A DNA stretch of 64,000 nt from Opitutaceae bacterium (lineage in GTDB: Bacteria > Verrucomicrobiota > Verrucomicrobiia > Opitutales > Opitutaceae). Shown here piece after piece: positions 8,111-16,941 of this stretch (the stretch's first letter is position 1; every line of letters begins with the position of its first letter). Position numbers and translations under genes: made by a program. A model generated the notes under the pieces. It made no database searches, was not told where the DNA came from, and saw only the letters and a list, made by a program, of their open reading frames with translations. Where the stretch lies: contig PLTZ01000013.1 of NCBI GenBank assembly GCA_003164715.1, positions 62,001-126,000 on the forward strand, given 5' to 3'.

Positions 8111-10514
8111 GCGCGTCGACCGGGTTCACGTGCGTGGCACGAAGCGCCGGCAGGAAGCACGCCAGCAACGCCGCCGCCGCCAGGATTGCGGCCATGACCA
8201 GGATGGCTGGGACATCTTGGCCCTGTATGAAGGGAAGCGCGAGGCTCAGGCCCCGCGTGAGCAGGAGCGCGAGGACGATGCCGGCGCCCGTCCCGAATGC
8301 GGCCAGGCGCACGCCCTCCCGCAGGATCAGCCATATCACGGAGCCGGACCGGGCGCCGAGGGCCATCCGCACGCCGATCTCCTGGGTCCGCTGGACCGCG
8401 AGGTTGGCGATGACCCCGTAGATGCCGACGACGGCCAGCAGGAGGCCGAGGAGCGCGGCGATCGTCAGCAGCTGCTCGACCAGGGTGAATCCGGATCCGA
8501 GCTGTTCGATGACGGAGTCCACCGTGCCCAGGCCGTACACCGCGAGGTCGGGGTCGGCGCGCCCGATGGCGCGACGGACGTCCCCAATCAGACCCGAGGG
8601 CGAGCCCTTGCAGAGGAGCGTGAAGGTGAGCCAGCGGTCCGGATCCTGCGCGAACGGGCGGTACGTCTGGAACGGGGTGAGGGCCTGTCCGTAGGTGATG
8701 GGGATGTCGTTCACGATCCCCACGATCTCCCTCCAGTCGGGACGCTTCGCGTCGGTGCCGCCGATGCGGTGGCCGATCGCGTCGCCCTTGGGCCAGAACT
8801 GCCGGGCCATCGCCTGGTTGATGATCACGACCTGCCTGCCGTCGGCGCGGTCCGCCTCCCCGAAGTCCCGGCCGCCGACGACGTGCATCCCCAGCGTGGG
8901 GAAGTACCCGGGCGTGACGCGCTCGGCCAGCGCCAGCGGCTCCTGGCCCTGGGCCGGCCGCTGCTGGCCCTCGATCAGGAAGTTGCCCTGGTGGGAGAAG
9001 GCTCCGCCGATCGGGATCTGCCCCGAGACCGCGACCCTGTCCACGCCGGGAAGCGCCGCGAGCTCCGTGCGGATCCGCTCGACTCCGGCCCGCGCCTGGT
9101 CGTCGGTGGCGTACGTGGACGTCGGAAGCATGAAGGTGCCGGTGACCCGGCTGGCGCTTTCCCAGCCCTTGTCGGCGCGGGTGATGCGCTGGAGCCCCCG
9201 GACGAAGTACGCCGCGCCCGCAAGCGACGCCAGCGCGAGGGCGAGCTCGGCGACCACCAGCGCCTTTCGCGCGCGGTGCTTGGAGCGGTCGCCGACCGTC
9301 CCGCGCCCCCCTTGCTTCACCGCGGCGCCCACCTCGGCGCGGGACGCGATCCAGCCGGGCATGATCCCGAAGAGGAGCCCGGTCGCGACCGACGCCGCGA
9401 GGGTGAAGCCGAGCACGCGGTAGTCCAGCGGGAGGTCCGGGCTGGTTCCGCCACTGGCGATGCTCAGGCGGCTGCCGAGAAGGCGGTTTCCCCAGATCGA
9501 GACCAGGAGTCCGAGCGCCCCGCCCGCGAGCGACAGGAGCACGCTCTCGGCCAGCAGCTGGCGGATCAGCTGGCCGCGCGAGGCCCCGAGTGCGATGCGG
9601 ATCGCGTACTCGCGCATCCTGCCCACCGTTCGCGCAAGCTGCAGGTTGGCCAGGTTGACGCACGCGATTCCGAGAACGAAGAGCATGAGCCCCATGATCG
9701 TCCAAAGGAACTGCGCCGATCCCCGCGAGCGCGCGGACGCGTAGGTGGCCAAGTTGAGGCCGCGGTGGGCATTCGTGTCCGGGTGGTCGTGGGCCATGCG
9801 CGCGGCGACCGTGGCGAGCTGCGCCCGCGCCTGCTCCAGGCTCACGCCCGGCTTCAGGCGGGCGACGAACTCCAGCCAGTCGTTGTCGCGCTTGCTCCAG
9901 GTGTTCTCCCCGTAGCCGAGCGGCTGCCACAGGTCGACCGACCCGAAGTAGATGAGGTCCTGGTCCCGCTGGGACACCACGCCGATCACCGTGACCGATT
10001 TTCCGTTCAGCCGAATCACGCTGCCCACGACGTTCGGGTTGCCGCCCAGCTTCTCCCTCCAGAACCTCTCGCTTGCGACGACGACGTCGTTGCGGCCCGG
10101 GTGGTCGTCCTGCGGGGTGAACACCCGGCCCATCGACGGGGCGATGCCGAGGGTCGAGAAGAAGTTGCCGGAGGCCTGGACCCCGAGCGCCCGGTACGCC
10201 GGCTCGCCCGGCTTGGCGAAGTTGGAATAGTCCCAGCACCAGGGGGTGAGGCCCTCGAACCCCGCCGCCTGCTGCACGACGTCGCGGGCGTTTCCCGGCG
10301 CCAGTTTCGTGAACTGCGACTGCGGCATCGTGCCGTAGATGATGGTGAGGCGGCCCGGGTCCCGGTACGGGGGCATCCGGTACAGGATCGCGTTCACGAG
10401 CGTGAACGTGGTCGTGTTGATCCCGATGCCGAACGCCAGGGTCAGCAGGGCCACGGCGGTGAAGCCGCGGTTGCCGATGAGCTGGCGAACGGCGTACCTC
10501 AGGTCCGCGAGCAT
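8097..10514 (-). CDS. MacB/FtsX-type ABC transporter permease (ADOP family)
   Basis: An 805-residue permease with two FtsX-type halves and two periplasmic MacB-PCD-like domains. It begins MLADLRYAVRQL, the typical start of the acidobacterial duplicated orphan permease (ADOP) family. An N-terminal helix (about 20-40) precedes a large periplasmic domain. A three-helix FtsX block at about 260-390 and a second at the C-terminus (LLTIAALLGLLLAVVGIYGVIANLAVQRTQEIGVRMALGA, in part) are recognisable. MacB-type systems do not move solute through the membrane but drive an adaptor and outer-membrane channel mechanically. This is the last gene of the locus, 17 bp after its ATPase. The cargo (antibiotic, lipid or peptide) is unknown. 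Confidence 0.85.
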   Translation of the reverse strand: MLADLRYAVRQLIGNRGFTAVALLTLAFGIGINTTTFTLVNAILYRMPPYRDPGRLTIIYGTMPQSQFTKLAPGNARDVVQQAAGFEGLTPWCWDYSNFAKPGEPAYRALGVQASGNFFSTLGIAPSMGRVFTPQDDHPGRNDVVVASERFWREKLGGNPNVVGSVIRLNGKSVTVIGVVSQRDQDLIYFGSVDLWQPLGYGENTWSKRDNDWLEFVARLKPGVSLEQARAQLATVAARMAHDHPDTNAHRGLNLATYASARSRGSAQFLWTIMGLMLFVLGIACVNLANLQLARTVGRMREYAIRIALGASRGQLIRQLLAESVLLSLAGGALGLLVSIWGNRLLGSRLSIASGGTSPDLPLDYRVLGFTLAASVATGLLFGIMPGWIASRAEVGAAVKQGGRGTVGDRSKHRARKALVVAELALALASLAGAAYFVRGLQRITRADKGWESASRVTGTFMLPTSTYATDDQARAGVERIRTELAALPGVDRVAVSGQIPIGGAFSHQGNFLIEGQQRPAQGQEPLALAERVTPGYFPTLGMHVVGGRDFGEADRADGRQVVIINQAMARQFWPKGDAIGHRIGGTDAKRPDWREIVGIVNDIPITYGQALTPFQTYRPFAQDPDRWLTFTLLCKGSPSGLIGDVRRAIGRADPDLAVYGLGTVDSVIEQLGSGFTLVEQLLTIAALLGLLLAVVGIYGVIANLAVQRTQEIGVRMALGARSGSVIWLILREGVRLAAFGTGAGIVLALLLTRGLSLALPFIQGQDVPAILVMAAILAAAALLACFLPALRATHVNPVDALTAE

Positions 10515-10531
10515 GTCCGGGGCCGTTTGGG

Positions 10532-11227
10532 CTATTCCCTGTTCTCGACGCTCTCCTCGACCACCCGGCCGTCAAAGAGGTGGACGGTCCGGTCGGCGTG
10601 CCGGGCGAACCGCGTGTCGTGCGTGACCATGAGGATGGTCGAGCCGGTGCGGTGGAGATTTTGCAGGAGCTCCATCACGGCGTCGCCGTTCTTGGAATCG
10701 AGGTTCCCCGTGGGCTCGTCGGCGAGGAGCACCGCAGGCTGGCCGGCCAGCGCCCGGGCCACCGCGACGCGCTGCTGCTGGCCGCCCGAGAGCTGCGAGG
10801 GGACGTGCTTCGCGCGGTGGGCCATGCCGACCTTCTCCAGGGCCTCCTCGACGCGGGCCCTGCGGTCCGAGGACGGCATCCCCCGGTACGTGAGCGGGAG
10901 CTCGACGTTCTCATAGACGGAGAGGTCGCCGATCAGATTGAACGACTGGAAGATGAACCCGATCTCGCGGTTGCGGATCCTCGCGCGCTCGGCGGGCGTG
11001 AGCCCTTGCACGGGCCGGTCGTTGAGGACGTAGGTCCCCTCCGTCGGCGTGTCGAGGAGCCCGAGGATCGAGAGCAGCGTGGACTTCCCGCAGCCCGAGG
11101 GCCCCGCGATCGCGACGTATTCGCCCTTGTTGATCTCAAGGTGGATCCCGGAGAGGGCGTGGGTCTCGACCTCGTCGGTGAGGAAGACCTTCGTGACGTT
11201 GTCGAGTTTCAGGAGGTTCTGTGGCAT
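10532..11227 (-). CDS. MacB/LolD-type ABC transporter ATP-binding protein
   Basis: A 231-residue ATPase with Walker A GPSGCGKST, signature LSGGQQQRVAVARAL and Walker B VLLADEPTGNLD. The NLD extension marks the MacB/LolD/FtsE group that pairs with FtsX-type permeases. It lies between the HlyD-like adaptor (52 bp upstream) and the ADOP permease (17 bp downstream), so it most likely powers that permease. It is distinct in sequence from the second ATPase at 16942-17607 in the same locus. Confidence 0.9.
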   Translation of the reverse strand: MPQNLLKLDNVTKVFLTDEVETHALSGIHLEINKGEYVAIAGPSGCGKSTLLSILGLLDTPTEGTYVLNDRPVQGLTPAERARIRNREIGFIFQSFNLIGDLSVYENVELPLTYRGMPSSDRRARVEEALEKVGMAHRAKHVPSQLSGGQQQRVAVARALAGQPAVLLADEPTGNLDSKNGDAVMELLQNLHRTGSTILMVTHDTRFARHADRTVHLFDGRVVEESVENRE

Positions 11228-11279
11228 GGGAGTATGTTCTGGGTTGGTCGGGCAGTCGAAAGGGCCGGGGGGATCCGGG

Positions 11280-12533
11280 TCAGTTGAGCTTCACGCGGTC
11301 GTGCGAATCCCACTGCGACATGTCGGAGAGGATCACGCGGTCGCCCGGCTGGAGCCCCTTCACGATCTCGATCGTGTTGACGGAGCTGCGGCCGAGCTGC
11401 ACCTGCATGCGCGTGGCGTAGACGCCGTCGGAATCGAGGACAAAGATCCCCGTCGTCGAGTTCTCCTGGCCGAAAGCCGGGCGGCCGACGTAGACGACGT
11501 CGTCCAGGTGCTCGAGCTCGACGACCCCGTCGACCGAGAGGTCCGGCCTCGCGCCCTTGGGAAGCTCGCCCGCGAGCGCCACCTCGACCATGACCGTGCC
11601 GTTCTGGACCGAGGGGGCGACGCGCGAGACCTTGCCGTCGACGGTCCCGTTGCGCGTGTCGATCTGCGCGCTCTGGCCGATCAGCACGTCCTTCGCCTGG
11701 GTCTCCGCGACCTGGATCTCGGCCTTGAGCCGGGTCGGGTCGGCCACGCGGCAGAGGTTCGTACCGGGCTGCACCTGGGCGCCGACCTCGACCGGGACCA
11801 CCTGGAGGATGCCGCGCATGCCCGCCCGCACGCTCAGGGCGTCGGCCTCGGCCTGCTTGAGCCTCGCCTGGTCGCGGAGCCGGTCGACCTCCGCCTGCTT
11901 GACCGCCAGCTGGGGCACCACCGAGTCCTTCGCGAACGCGAAGCGCTTCTGCGCGATCGAGTTCAGGGTGTCGGCCTGCTCCGCGTTCACCTTCGACTTC
12001 TTCAGTTCGAGCTCGGCGACGAGGCCGTCCTTGAAGAGCTGCTCGTCGACCTCCGCCTGGAGGCGCGCTTGCTCGTACTGCGCCTTGGCCGTCGCGGCCT
12101 CGGACTCGGACTGGAGGACGTCGCGCTGGACGGTGACCCTCAAGTTGGAGAGCTCGGCCTCGCCCGCCTTGAGCTGCGACGCCGTGTCGACGGCCGCCTG
12201 GGTGACGTCGGGGTTGCTAAGGACCATGATCACGCTGTCCGGGTCCACGGTGGCGCCCGGCAGGAGCACGATCCGCTCCACGCGACCCTGTGTCCGCGCG
12301 GCGATCCAGCGGATGTCGACGGGAACCAGCGTCCCCGGTCCGTGGACCTGGCGGATCATCGGGCCGCGCTTCACCGTTTCGACCCACACGAGGCTCCGGT
12401 CCACGTTAGGCACGGCGGGTTTGAGCCTTGCCAGCAGGACCGTGATGCCCACAAGCGCGGCAGCGACGCCGGCCCCGATCAGGAGCCGTTTCTTGAGCTT
12501 CGCCTTGGCCTGCGATGGGCGCTGAATATCCAT
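11280..12533 (-). CDS. HlyD/MacA-type periplasmic adaptor protein
   Basis: A 417-residue membrane-fusion protein. One N-terminal transmembrane helix lies near residues 15-33. It is followed by the split lipoyl domain, a long alpha-helical hairpin of alternating Glu/Gln/Ala/Lys residues (about 110-230), and a beta-barrel region carrying the TNLCRVADPT block. It would link the inner-membrane MacB-like permease to the TolC-like channel encoded upstream. ATG 12533 is preferred, with GGA five bases upstream; a GTG at 12554 would add seven residues. A sigma-54 -24/-12 element sits only about 18-32 bp before this ATG, so transcription from it would give a leader of only a few bases. That promoter lets the transport genes be induced separately from the regulators. 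Confidence 0.88.
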   Translation of the reverse strand: MDIQRPSQAKAKLKKRLLIGAGVAAALVGITVLLARLKPAVPNVDRSLVWVETVKRGPMIRQVHGPGTLVPVDIRWIAARTQGRVERIVLLPGATVDPDSVIMVLSNPDVTQAAVDTASQLKAGEAELSNLRVTVQRDVLQSESEAATAKAQYEQARLQAEVDEQLFKDGLVAELELKKSKVNAEQADTLNSIAQKRFAFAKDSVVPQLAVKQAEVDRLRDQARLKQAEADALSVRAGMRGILQVVPVEVGAQVQPGTNLCRVADPTRLKAEIQVAETQAKDVLIGQSAQIDTRNGTVDGKVSRVAPSVQNGTVMVEVALAGELPKGARPDLSVDGVVELEHLDDVVYVGRPAFGQENSTTGIFVLDSDGVYATRMQVQLGRSSVNTIEIVKGLQPGDRVILSDMSQWDSHDRVKLN

Positions 12534-12550
12534 GTTTCCAGGTTCTATTT

Positions 12551-12565
12551 GCACGCGGTGTGCCA
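12551..12565 (-). promoter_or_regulatory. Sigma-54 (-24/-12) promoter of the adaptor/ABC genes
   Basis: Read on the minus strand, TGGCACACCGCGTGCA has GG and GC exactly ten bases apart and matches the TGGCACR-N4-TTGCW consensus at all but one or two positions. GC falls at 12551-12552 and GG at 12563-12564. The predicted +1 is near 12539, about six bases before ATG 12533. The match is strengthened by the enhancer-like dyad 107 bp upstream and by the NtrC-type gene in the same locus. Confidence 0.65.
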
Positions 12566-12661
12566 GCCGGCATGAGTAAGTGCAATCAATTCATGAACAG
12601 CGACTAGCATCAGTTCAGAACCGGCCGCGGGGCGGGGTTTAATCCGGTTGCGGGAAAGGGC

Positions 12662-12679
12662 CGTCCCAAAATCGGGAAA
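12662..12679. promoter_or_regulatory. Probable enhancer (upstream activating) site for the NtrC-type regulator
   Basis: The sequence CGTCCCAAAATCGGGAAA is an imperfect dyad sharing 12 of 18 positions, in the same spacing, with the perfect palindrome at 17733-17750. Its centre is 107 bp upstream of the -24 GG of the adaptor promoter. The palindrome before the first gene of the locus is 108 bp from its own promoter. It lies between the kinase stop codon and the adaptor gene. Confidence 0.6.
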
Positions 12680-12696
12680 TCCTTCCTGGGCCTCGG

Positions 12697-14037
12697 TCAG
12701 GCTCTCGGCAGCGGCAGGCGCATGATCGCGACACAGCCGGTGCGGTCCGCCTTGTTCTGGAGCGCCAGCGAGCCGCCGTGGTTCTCGGCGATCTGCTGGC
12801 AGAGCACCAGGCCGATTCCGGAGCCCGCGGGCTTCGTCGTGTAGAAGGGGACGAAGAGGTTGGAGGCCTCCTCGATTCCGGCCCCGTTGTCCTCGACCCA
12901 GATCTCGACCGCGCCGTCGTCCAGCCGCCAGGAGACCCGCACGCTCGCCTTGCCCTGGTCGAGCGACGCCTCGACGGCGTTCTTCACGAGGTTGATGACG
13001 GCCTGCTCGACCTGGGCCGCGTCGGCGACAAGCAACACCGGGGGCCCCGGCCTTATCTCGATGCTGAGCCGGTGCTCGAGCGCCGCGACGCGGTTAAGGA
13101 TCTCCGGAAGAGCGCAAGGGGCGGCCTGCGGGGGCGGAAGCTTGGCGAGGCGCGAGTAGCCCTCGAGGAACCGCTCGAGGCTCTCCGCCCTCGCCGAGAT
13201 GATGCTGAGGCCCGACTGCATGTCCGCCTCCCAGTCGGGCTGGCGCGGCCTGCGGTCCATGGCGGTCCCGAGCGTGGCGGCGATCGACTTGATCGGCGCC
13301 AGGGAATTGTTGAGCTCGTGGCCCAGGACCCGCACGAGCCGCTGCCAGGACTTGAGCTGCTCCTCGCGCAGCGGCCGGGAAAGGTCCCCAAACACGACCA
13401 GCTGGTGCGGCCTGCCGTCCTCGCGGAAGGTGGTCCTGCGCATGTTCCAGCGCCCGAGGACGCGCGGCAGCGCGGCGGGGCTCAGGATGCGGTTCGGCTC
13501 GCCCTCCAGGCAGTCGGCGAGCCCGATCGCCTTCGCATCGCGCCCGAGGAGGCGCTCGGCCGGCTGGCCGAGGAGCGCCTGGCCGGCGGGGTTCACGAGC
13601 CGCAGAATCCCCTCGGCGTCGAAGGCGAAGATCGCGACATCGATCTCCTTCATGACCGCCGAGAGGAGCGCCGTCGCCTCGCGCGCCCCGCGCCTCTGCG
13701 TCTGCAGGATCTCGCCCAGGCCGTTGATCTCGGCCAGCACGTCGCCGAGCGGGTCGCGCCGCGCGGCGCCGCGCGCGCGGAATGAGAAGTCCCCCTCGCG
13801 AAGCGCCATGAGGAGGTTGGACATCGTCTGCAGCGGGCGGACGACGCGCTGCTGGACCGCGAACGCGAACCCGAGCCAGCAGCCGAGGACGAGGAGCGCG
13901 ACCGTCGCGCGGACCTCGGGCGCATGGTCGCCGCCGAACATCCACGCGAAGGCGAAGGCGACCGCCGGAAGCCCGCCCAAAAGGCAGTAGGCTAGGATCG
14001 CCTGCTCGTGGGTGACCTTCCTTGACCGCTTGGCCAT
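12697..14037 (-). CDS. NtrY-type sensor histidine kinase
   Basis: A 446-residue membrane histidine kinase. Two transmembrane helices (about 15-34 and 44-62) are followed by a HAMP-like linker, a PAS domain (about 122-225) and the phospho-acceptor H240 in VLGHELNNSLAPI, the NtrB/NtrY form of the H box. The ATPase domain follows, with the N box INLVKNAVEA and G boxes EDNGAGI and GSGIGLVL. The very short loop between the helices suggests that it senses a signal in or near the membrane. It is 30 bp downstream of its NtrC-type partner and should phosphorylate D57 of that protein. Confidence 0.9.
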   Translation of the reverse strand: MAKRSRKVTHEQAILAYCLLGGLPAVAFAFAWMFGGDHAPEVRATVALLVLGCWLGFAFAVQQRVVRPLQTMSNLLMALREGDFSFRARGAARRDPLGDVLAEINGLGEILQTQRRGAREATALLSAVMKEIDVAIFAFDAEGILRLVNPAGQALLGQPAERLLGRDAKAIGLADCLEGEPNRILSPAALPRVLGRWNMRRTTFREDGRPHQLVVFGDLSRPLREEQLKSWQRLVRVLGHELNNSLAPIKSIAATLGTAMDRRPRQPDWEADMQSGLSIISARAESLERFLEGYSRLAKLPPPQAAPCALPEILNRVAALEHRLSIEIRPGPPVLLVADAAQVEQAVINLVKNAVEASLDQGKASVRVSWRLDDGAVEIWVEDNGAGIEEASNLFVPFYTTKPAGSGIGLVLCQQIAENHGGSLALQNKADRTGCVAIMRLPLPRA

Positions 14038-14067
14038 GGCGTGACCTTGGCCCTTCCCGGGGAAAAT

Positions 14068-15429
14068 CTACAGCCCGTATTTTTCCAGGCGCCGGTAGAA
14101 GGCGCTGCGGCTCAGGCCCAGCAGCTCCGCCGCCTTCCGGGCGTTCCCGTCGCAGCGGGCGAGCGTCTTCTTGATGAGGAAGGCCTCGACCTCCTCCAGG
14201 CTCATGTCGTCCAGGCGGGGCGCGGCGGCGGACGCGTTGAGGGCGAGCTCCGCGGCGCGGATGACCCGGCCCTGCGCCATCAGGACCGCGCGCTCGACCG
14301 CGTGGTTGAGCTCGCGGACGTTGCCGGGCCAGGCGTAGGCGCGCATCGCGCGGACCGCCTCGTCGTCGAAGCCCGTGATCGCCTTGCGGTAGCGCTCGAC
14401 GTGCTGCCGCAGGAAATGCTGGGCCAGGAGATCGATGTCCTCCCGGCGCTCCCTGAGCGCCGGCAGCGGGATCTGGATCGTGTTGAGCCGGAAGAGCAGG
14501 TCCTGGCGGAACCGGCCCGCGGCGACCTCCGCCGAGAGGTCGGCGTTGGTGGCCGAGATGAGCCGCACGTTCGAGCGGATCGTGCGCGAGGATCCCACCC
14601 GCTCGAACTCCCCGCGCTCGAGGGCCCGTAGGATCTTCGCCTGCTGCGCGGCGGGGATGTTGCCGATCTCGTCCATGAAGAGGCTCCCCCCCTCGGCGAG
14701 CTCGAAGCGGCCGGCCCGGTCGCCTTTGGCGTCCGTGAACGCGCCGCGGACGTGGCCGAAGAGCTCGCTCTCAAAGATGCCCTCCGGCAGCCCGCCCATA
14801 TTGACCGAGATGAAGGGGTGGTTCGCGCGCGCAGAGACGGCGTGGATCGCCTGCGCCACAAGCCCCTTGCCGGTCCCGTTCTCGCCCGTGATGAGGACGT
14901 TCGCGTCGGACGGGCCGACCCGAGCGACGAGCTCGAGGACGGGCCGCATGGCGGCCGACTGGGCGATGATCGCCGGGCCCTGCTTGCCCCGCAGGAGCTG
15001 GTTCTCCTGCTCCAACCTGCGGTACGCCCGGACGGCCCCGGCGAGCTCGATCTGGTTGCGCACGATCGCGAGCAGCCGGAGGTTCTCCCAGGGCTTCGCG
15101 ATGAAGTCGCGCGCGCCCCGCCGCATGGCCTCGACGGCGAGCTCGACGTTGGCCCAGGCCGTCATGATCACGACCGGCAGCGTGGGATCGAGCGCCTGCA
15201 GGCGGCTGAGGAGGTCCAGGCCCTCCTTCCCGCTGGTGGTGTCCCGCGCGTAGTTCAGGTCCACGAGCGCGAGCGAGTAGTCGCGCGCCTCGACCGCCTT
15301 CACCGCCGCCGCGGGCGACTTGACGGCCTCGGTCGAGTAGCCCTCGCCCTTCAGGAGCAGGCGCAGCGCCTCGATGATGTCGGCGTTGTCGTCGGCGATC
15401 AGGATGCGGTGGGTCGGTGCGCCGGGCAT
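14068..15429 (-). CDS. NtrC-family sigma-54-dependent response regulator
   Basis: A 453-residue enhancer-binding protein with receiver, AAA+ and Fis-type helix-turn-helix domains. The receiver has D13/D14, phospho-acceptor D57 and K112. The AAA+ domain (about 155-385) has Walker A GENGTGK at 182-188. The sigma-54-contacting loop reads GAFTDA (229-234) instead of GAFTGA. The C-terminal helix-turn-helix is NARKAAELLGLSRSAFYRRL. ATG 15429 gives the usual NtrC start; a TTG at 15471 in frame adds 14 residues and seems unlikely. It lies between the TolC-like gene and the kinase. It probably binds the dyads at 17733-17750 and 12662-12679 and activates both sigma-54 promoters of the locus. Confidence 0.92.
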   Translation of the reverse strand: MPGAPTHRILIADDNADIIEALRLLLKGEGYSTEAVKSPAAAVKAVEARDYSLALVDLNYARDTTSGKEGLDLLSRLQALDPTLPVVIMTAWANVELAVEAMRRGARDFIAKPWENLRLLAIVRNQIELAGAVRAYRRLEQENQLLRGKQGPAIIAQSAAMRPVLELVARVGPSDANVLITGENGTGKGLVAQAIHAVSARANHPFISVNMGGLPEGIFESELFGHVRGAFTDAKGDRAGRFELAEGGSLFMDEIGNIPAAQQAKILRALERGEFERVGSSRTIRSNVRLISATNADLSAEVAAGRFRQDLLFRLNTIQIPLPALRERREDIDLLAQHFLRQHVERYRKAITGFDDEAVRAMRAYAWPGNVRELNHAVERAVLMAQGRVIRAAELALNASAAAPRLDDMSLEEVEAFLIKKTLARCDGNARKAAELLGLSRSAFYRRLEKYGL

Positions 15430-15474
15430 GGGACTATACAAGGATTGGGGGCGGGGGGTGACGAGCGCCAAAGC

Positions 15475-16938
15475 TCACTCGGGGGCGAGCGTGATGCGGT
15501 AGCGCTCGAGCGTCGTCCCGAGCGCATGGTCGTAGTTGGCCACCGCCAGCCGCTCGGCCGCCAGCGCGTTCGAGATGCTGGACTCGTCCTGGGCGAGCTG
15601 CTGCTCCTGCTGGACGACGGCGAGCGTCGAGCTCATCCCGGCCTTCTGCTTCTTCACCTCGTCCTCCAGCGCGCGCTTCGCCAGCTCGAGCGCGGCCTGG
15701 TCTGCGACCACGCGCTTGCGGGCGGTCTCGATCTGGCCCTCGGCGGTTGCGACGCTGAGGGCGATGTTCGCCTGCAGGTCCTTGAGCGCGGCCTCCGCCT
15801 GCTCGCGCTGCAGCCTCGCCGAGCGCAGGTTGCCGCGGCCGACCGCGAACGCGAGGGGCACCGTGACCGTGAGCCCCGCGCCGTACGCGGGGTTCATGCG
15901 TGCGTCGACCTGGGCGCGGCTCGCGGAGAAGCTGCTGGCGACCCCGTTGTAGCCGTAGTTCCCGACGAAGTTGACCTGGGGAAGGAGGCTGTTGGCCGCA
16001 TAGGCCTCGCTTGCCCGGTTCCTCACGATGGCGAGGCGCTGCTGCTCGTAGTCCGGGCGCATCCTGAGCGCCTGCTCGAGGTCCGCCTTGCGGTCGATCC
16101 GCACCTCGGGGACCGCCATCGGGACCAGCGTGAAGAGGGGCTCGTCCTCGAAGAACGTGTCCTCGCCGATGATGTTGCGCAGCGTGTTCTGGGCGTCGCG
16201 CACCTGCCGCTCGGCCTGCAGGATCGGGTCCTGGAAGATGGCGGCGTAGGAGCGCGACGTCACGACGTCGCTCTGCGACGCCTGGCCCACCCTGTGGCGC
16301 TTCTCGTTCTCGTCGAGCTGCTGCTCGGCAAGGGCCTGCTCGCGCAGGACGGCGTCCAACTGGTCGTGCGCCAGCTGGAGGTTGCTGTACGCGACCACCG
16401 TGTTCCAGACCGTGTCGATGGCCGACTGGCGGTACGTCAGCTCGCTTATCGAGCGGTTCGCCTTCTGGATGCGGACGTTCACGAGGTTGGCGCCGAGTCC
16501 GAAGCCCTTGAGGAGCGGCTGCGTGACCGAGACCCCCGCGAACGTGTCGTAGGTCTTCGGGAGGCCTATGAACGCGTCGCTCTGGGCCGTCGAGTTCTCG
16601 GTGACGCCGAGCTGGGTGCCGATCGGGAGCTCCCCCTGGAGGGTGGCCCCGAACGAGTCGGTGCGGTAGTTGGAGAACTGCCCGGGCAGTTCCTGGGTCA
16701 GCTGCCTCGAGGAGCTGCGGGTGAGGACCAGCTCGGGGTCGAACTGGCCGCGGGCGACCAGGAGGTTGGCCCTCGCGATCCCGGGGTAGTACGAGGCGAC
16801 CTTCAGGTCGCGGTTGCGCCTGAACGCGAGCTGGATCGCGTCGTCGAGCGTGAGCGTCGTGCCCGGGTCCTGCGCGGGGGCCCGCGCCGCCAGCGCGGCC
16901 GTCGCCACGGCAAGGAGGAGGAGTGCGGCGCGGCGCAT
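15475..16938 (-). CDS. TolC-family outer-membrane efflux channel
   Basis: A 487-residue outer-membrane factor. A signal peptide (about 1-22, cleaved near ARAPA) leads into two repeats of long Ala/Gln/Glu-rich helices with TLTLDDAIQLAFRRN at the start of the mature part, the usual opening of the family. It should form the outer-membrane exit for the HlyD-type adaptor and MacB-like permease encoded downstream. It begins three bases after the upstream ATPase stops, so the two genes are translationally coupled. Confidence 0.88.
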   Translation of the reverse strand: MRRAALLLLAVATAALAARAPAQDPGTTLTLDDAIQLAFRRNRDLKVASYYPGIARANLLVARGQFDPELVLTRSSSRQLTQELPGQFSNYRTDSFGATLQGELPIGTQLGVTENSTAQSDAFIGLPKTYDTFAGVSVTQPLLKGFGLGANLVNVRIQKANRSISELTYRQSAIDTVWNTVVAYSNLQLAHDQLDAVLREQALAEQQLDENEKRHRVGQASQSDVVTSRSYAAIFQDPILQAERQVRDAQNTLRNIIGEDTFFEDEPLFTLVPMAVPEVRIDRKADLEQALRMRPDYEQQRLAIVRNRASEAYAANSLLPQVNFVGNYGYNGVASSFSASRAQVDARMNPAYGAGLTVTVPLAFAVGRGNLRSARLQREQAEAALKDLQANIALSVATAEGQIETARKRVVADQAALELAKRALEDEVKKQKAGMSSTLAVVQQEQQLAQDESSISNALAAERLAVANYDHALGTTLERYRITLAPE

Positions 16939-16941
16939 GGG

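Noticed and set aside
8010-10916. Plus-strand open frame of 968 codons opposite the ADOP permease
   Set aside because: The permease on the minus strand is a clear family member; the opposite frame is a GC-rich shadow without recognisable features.
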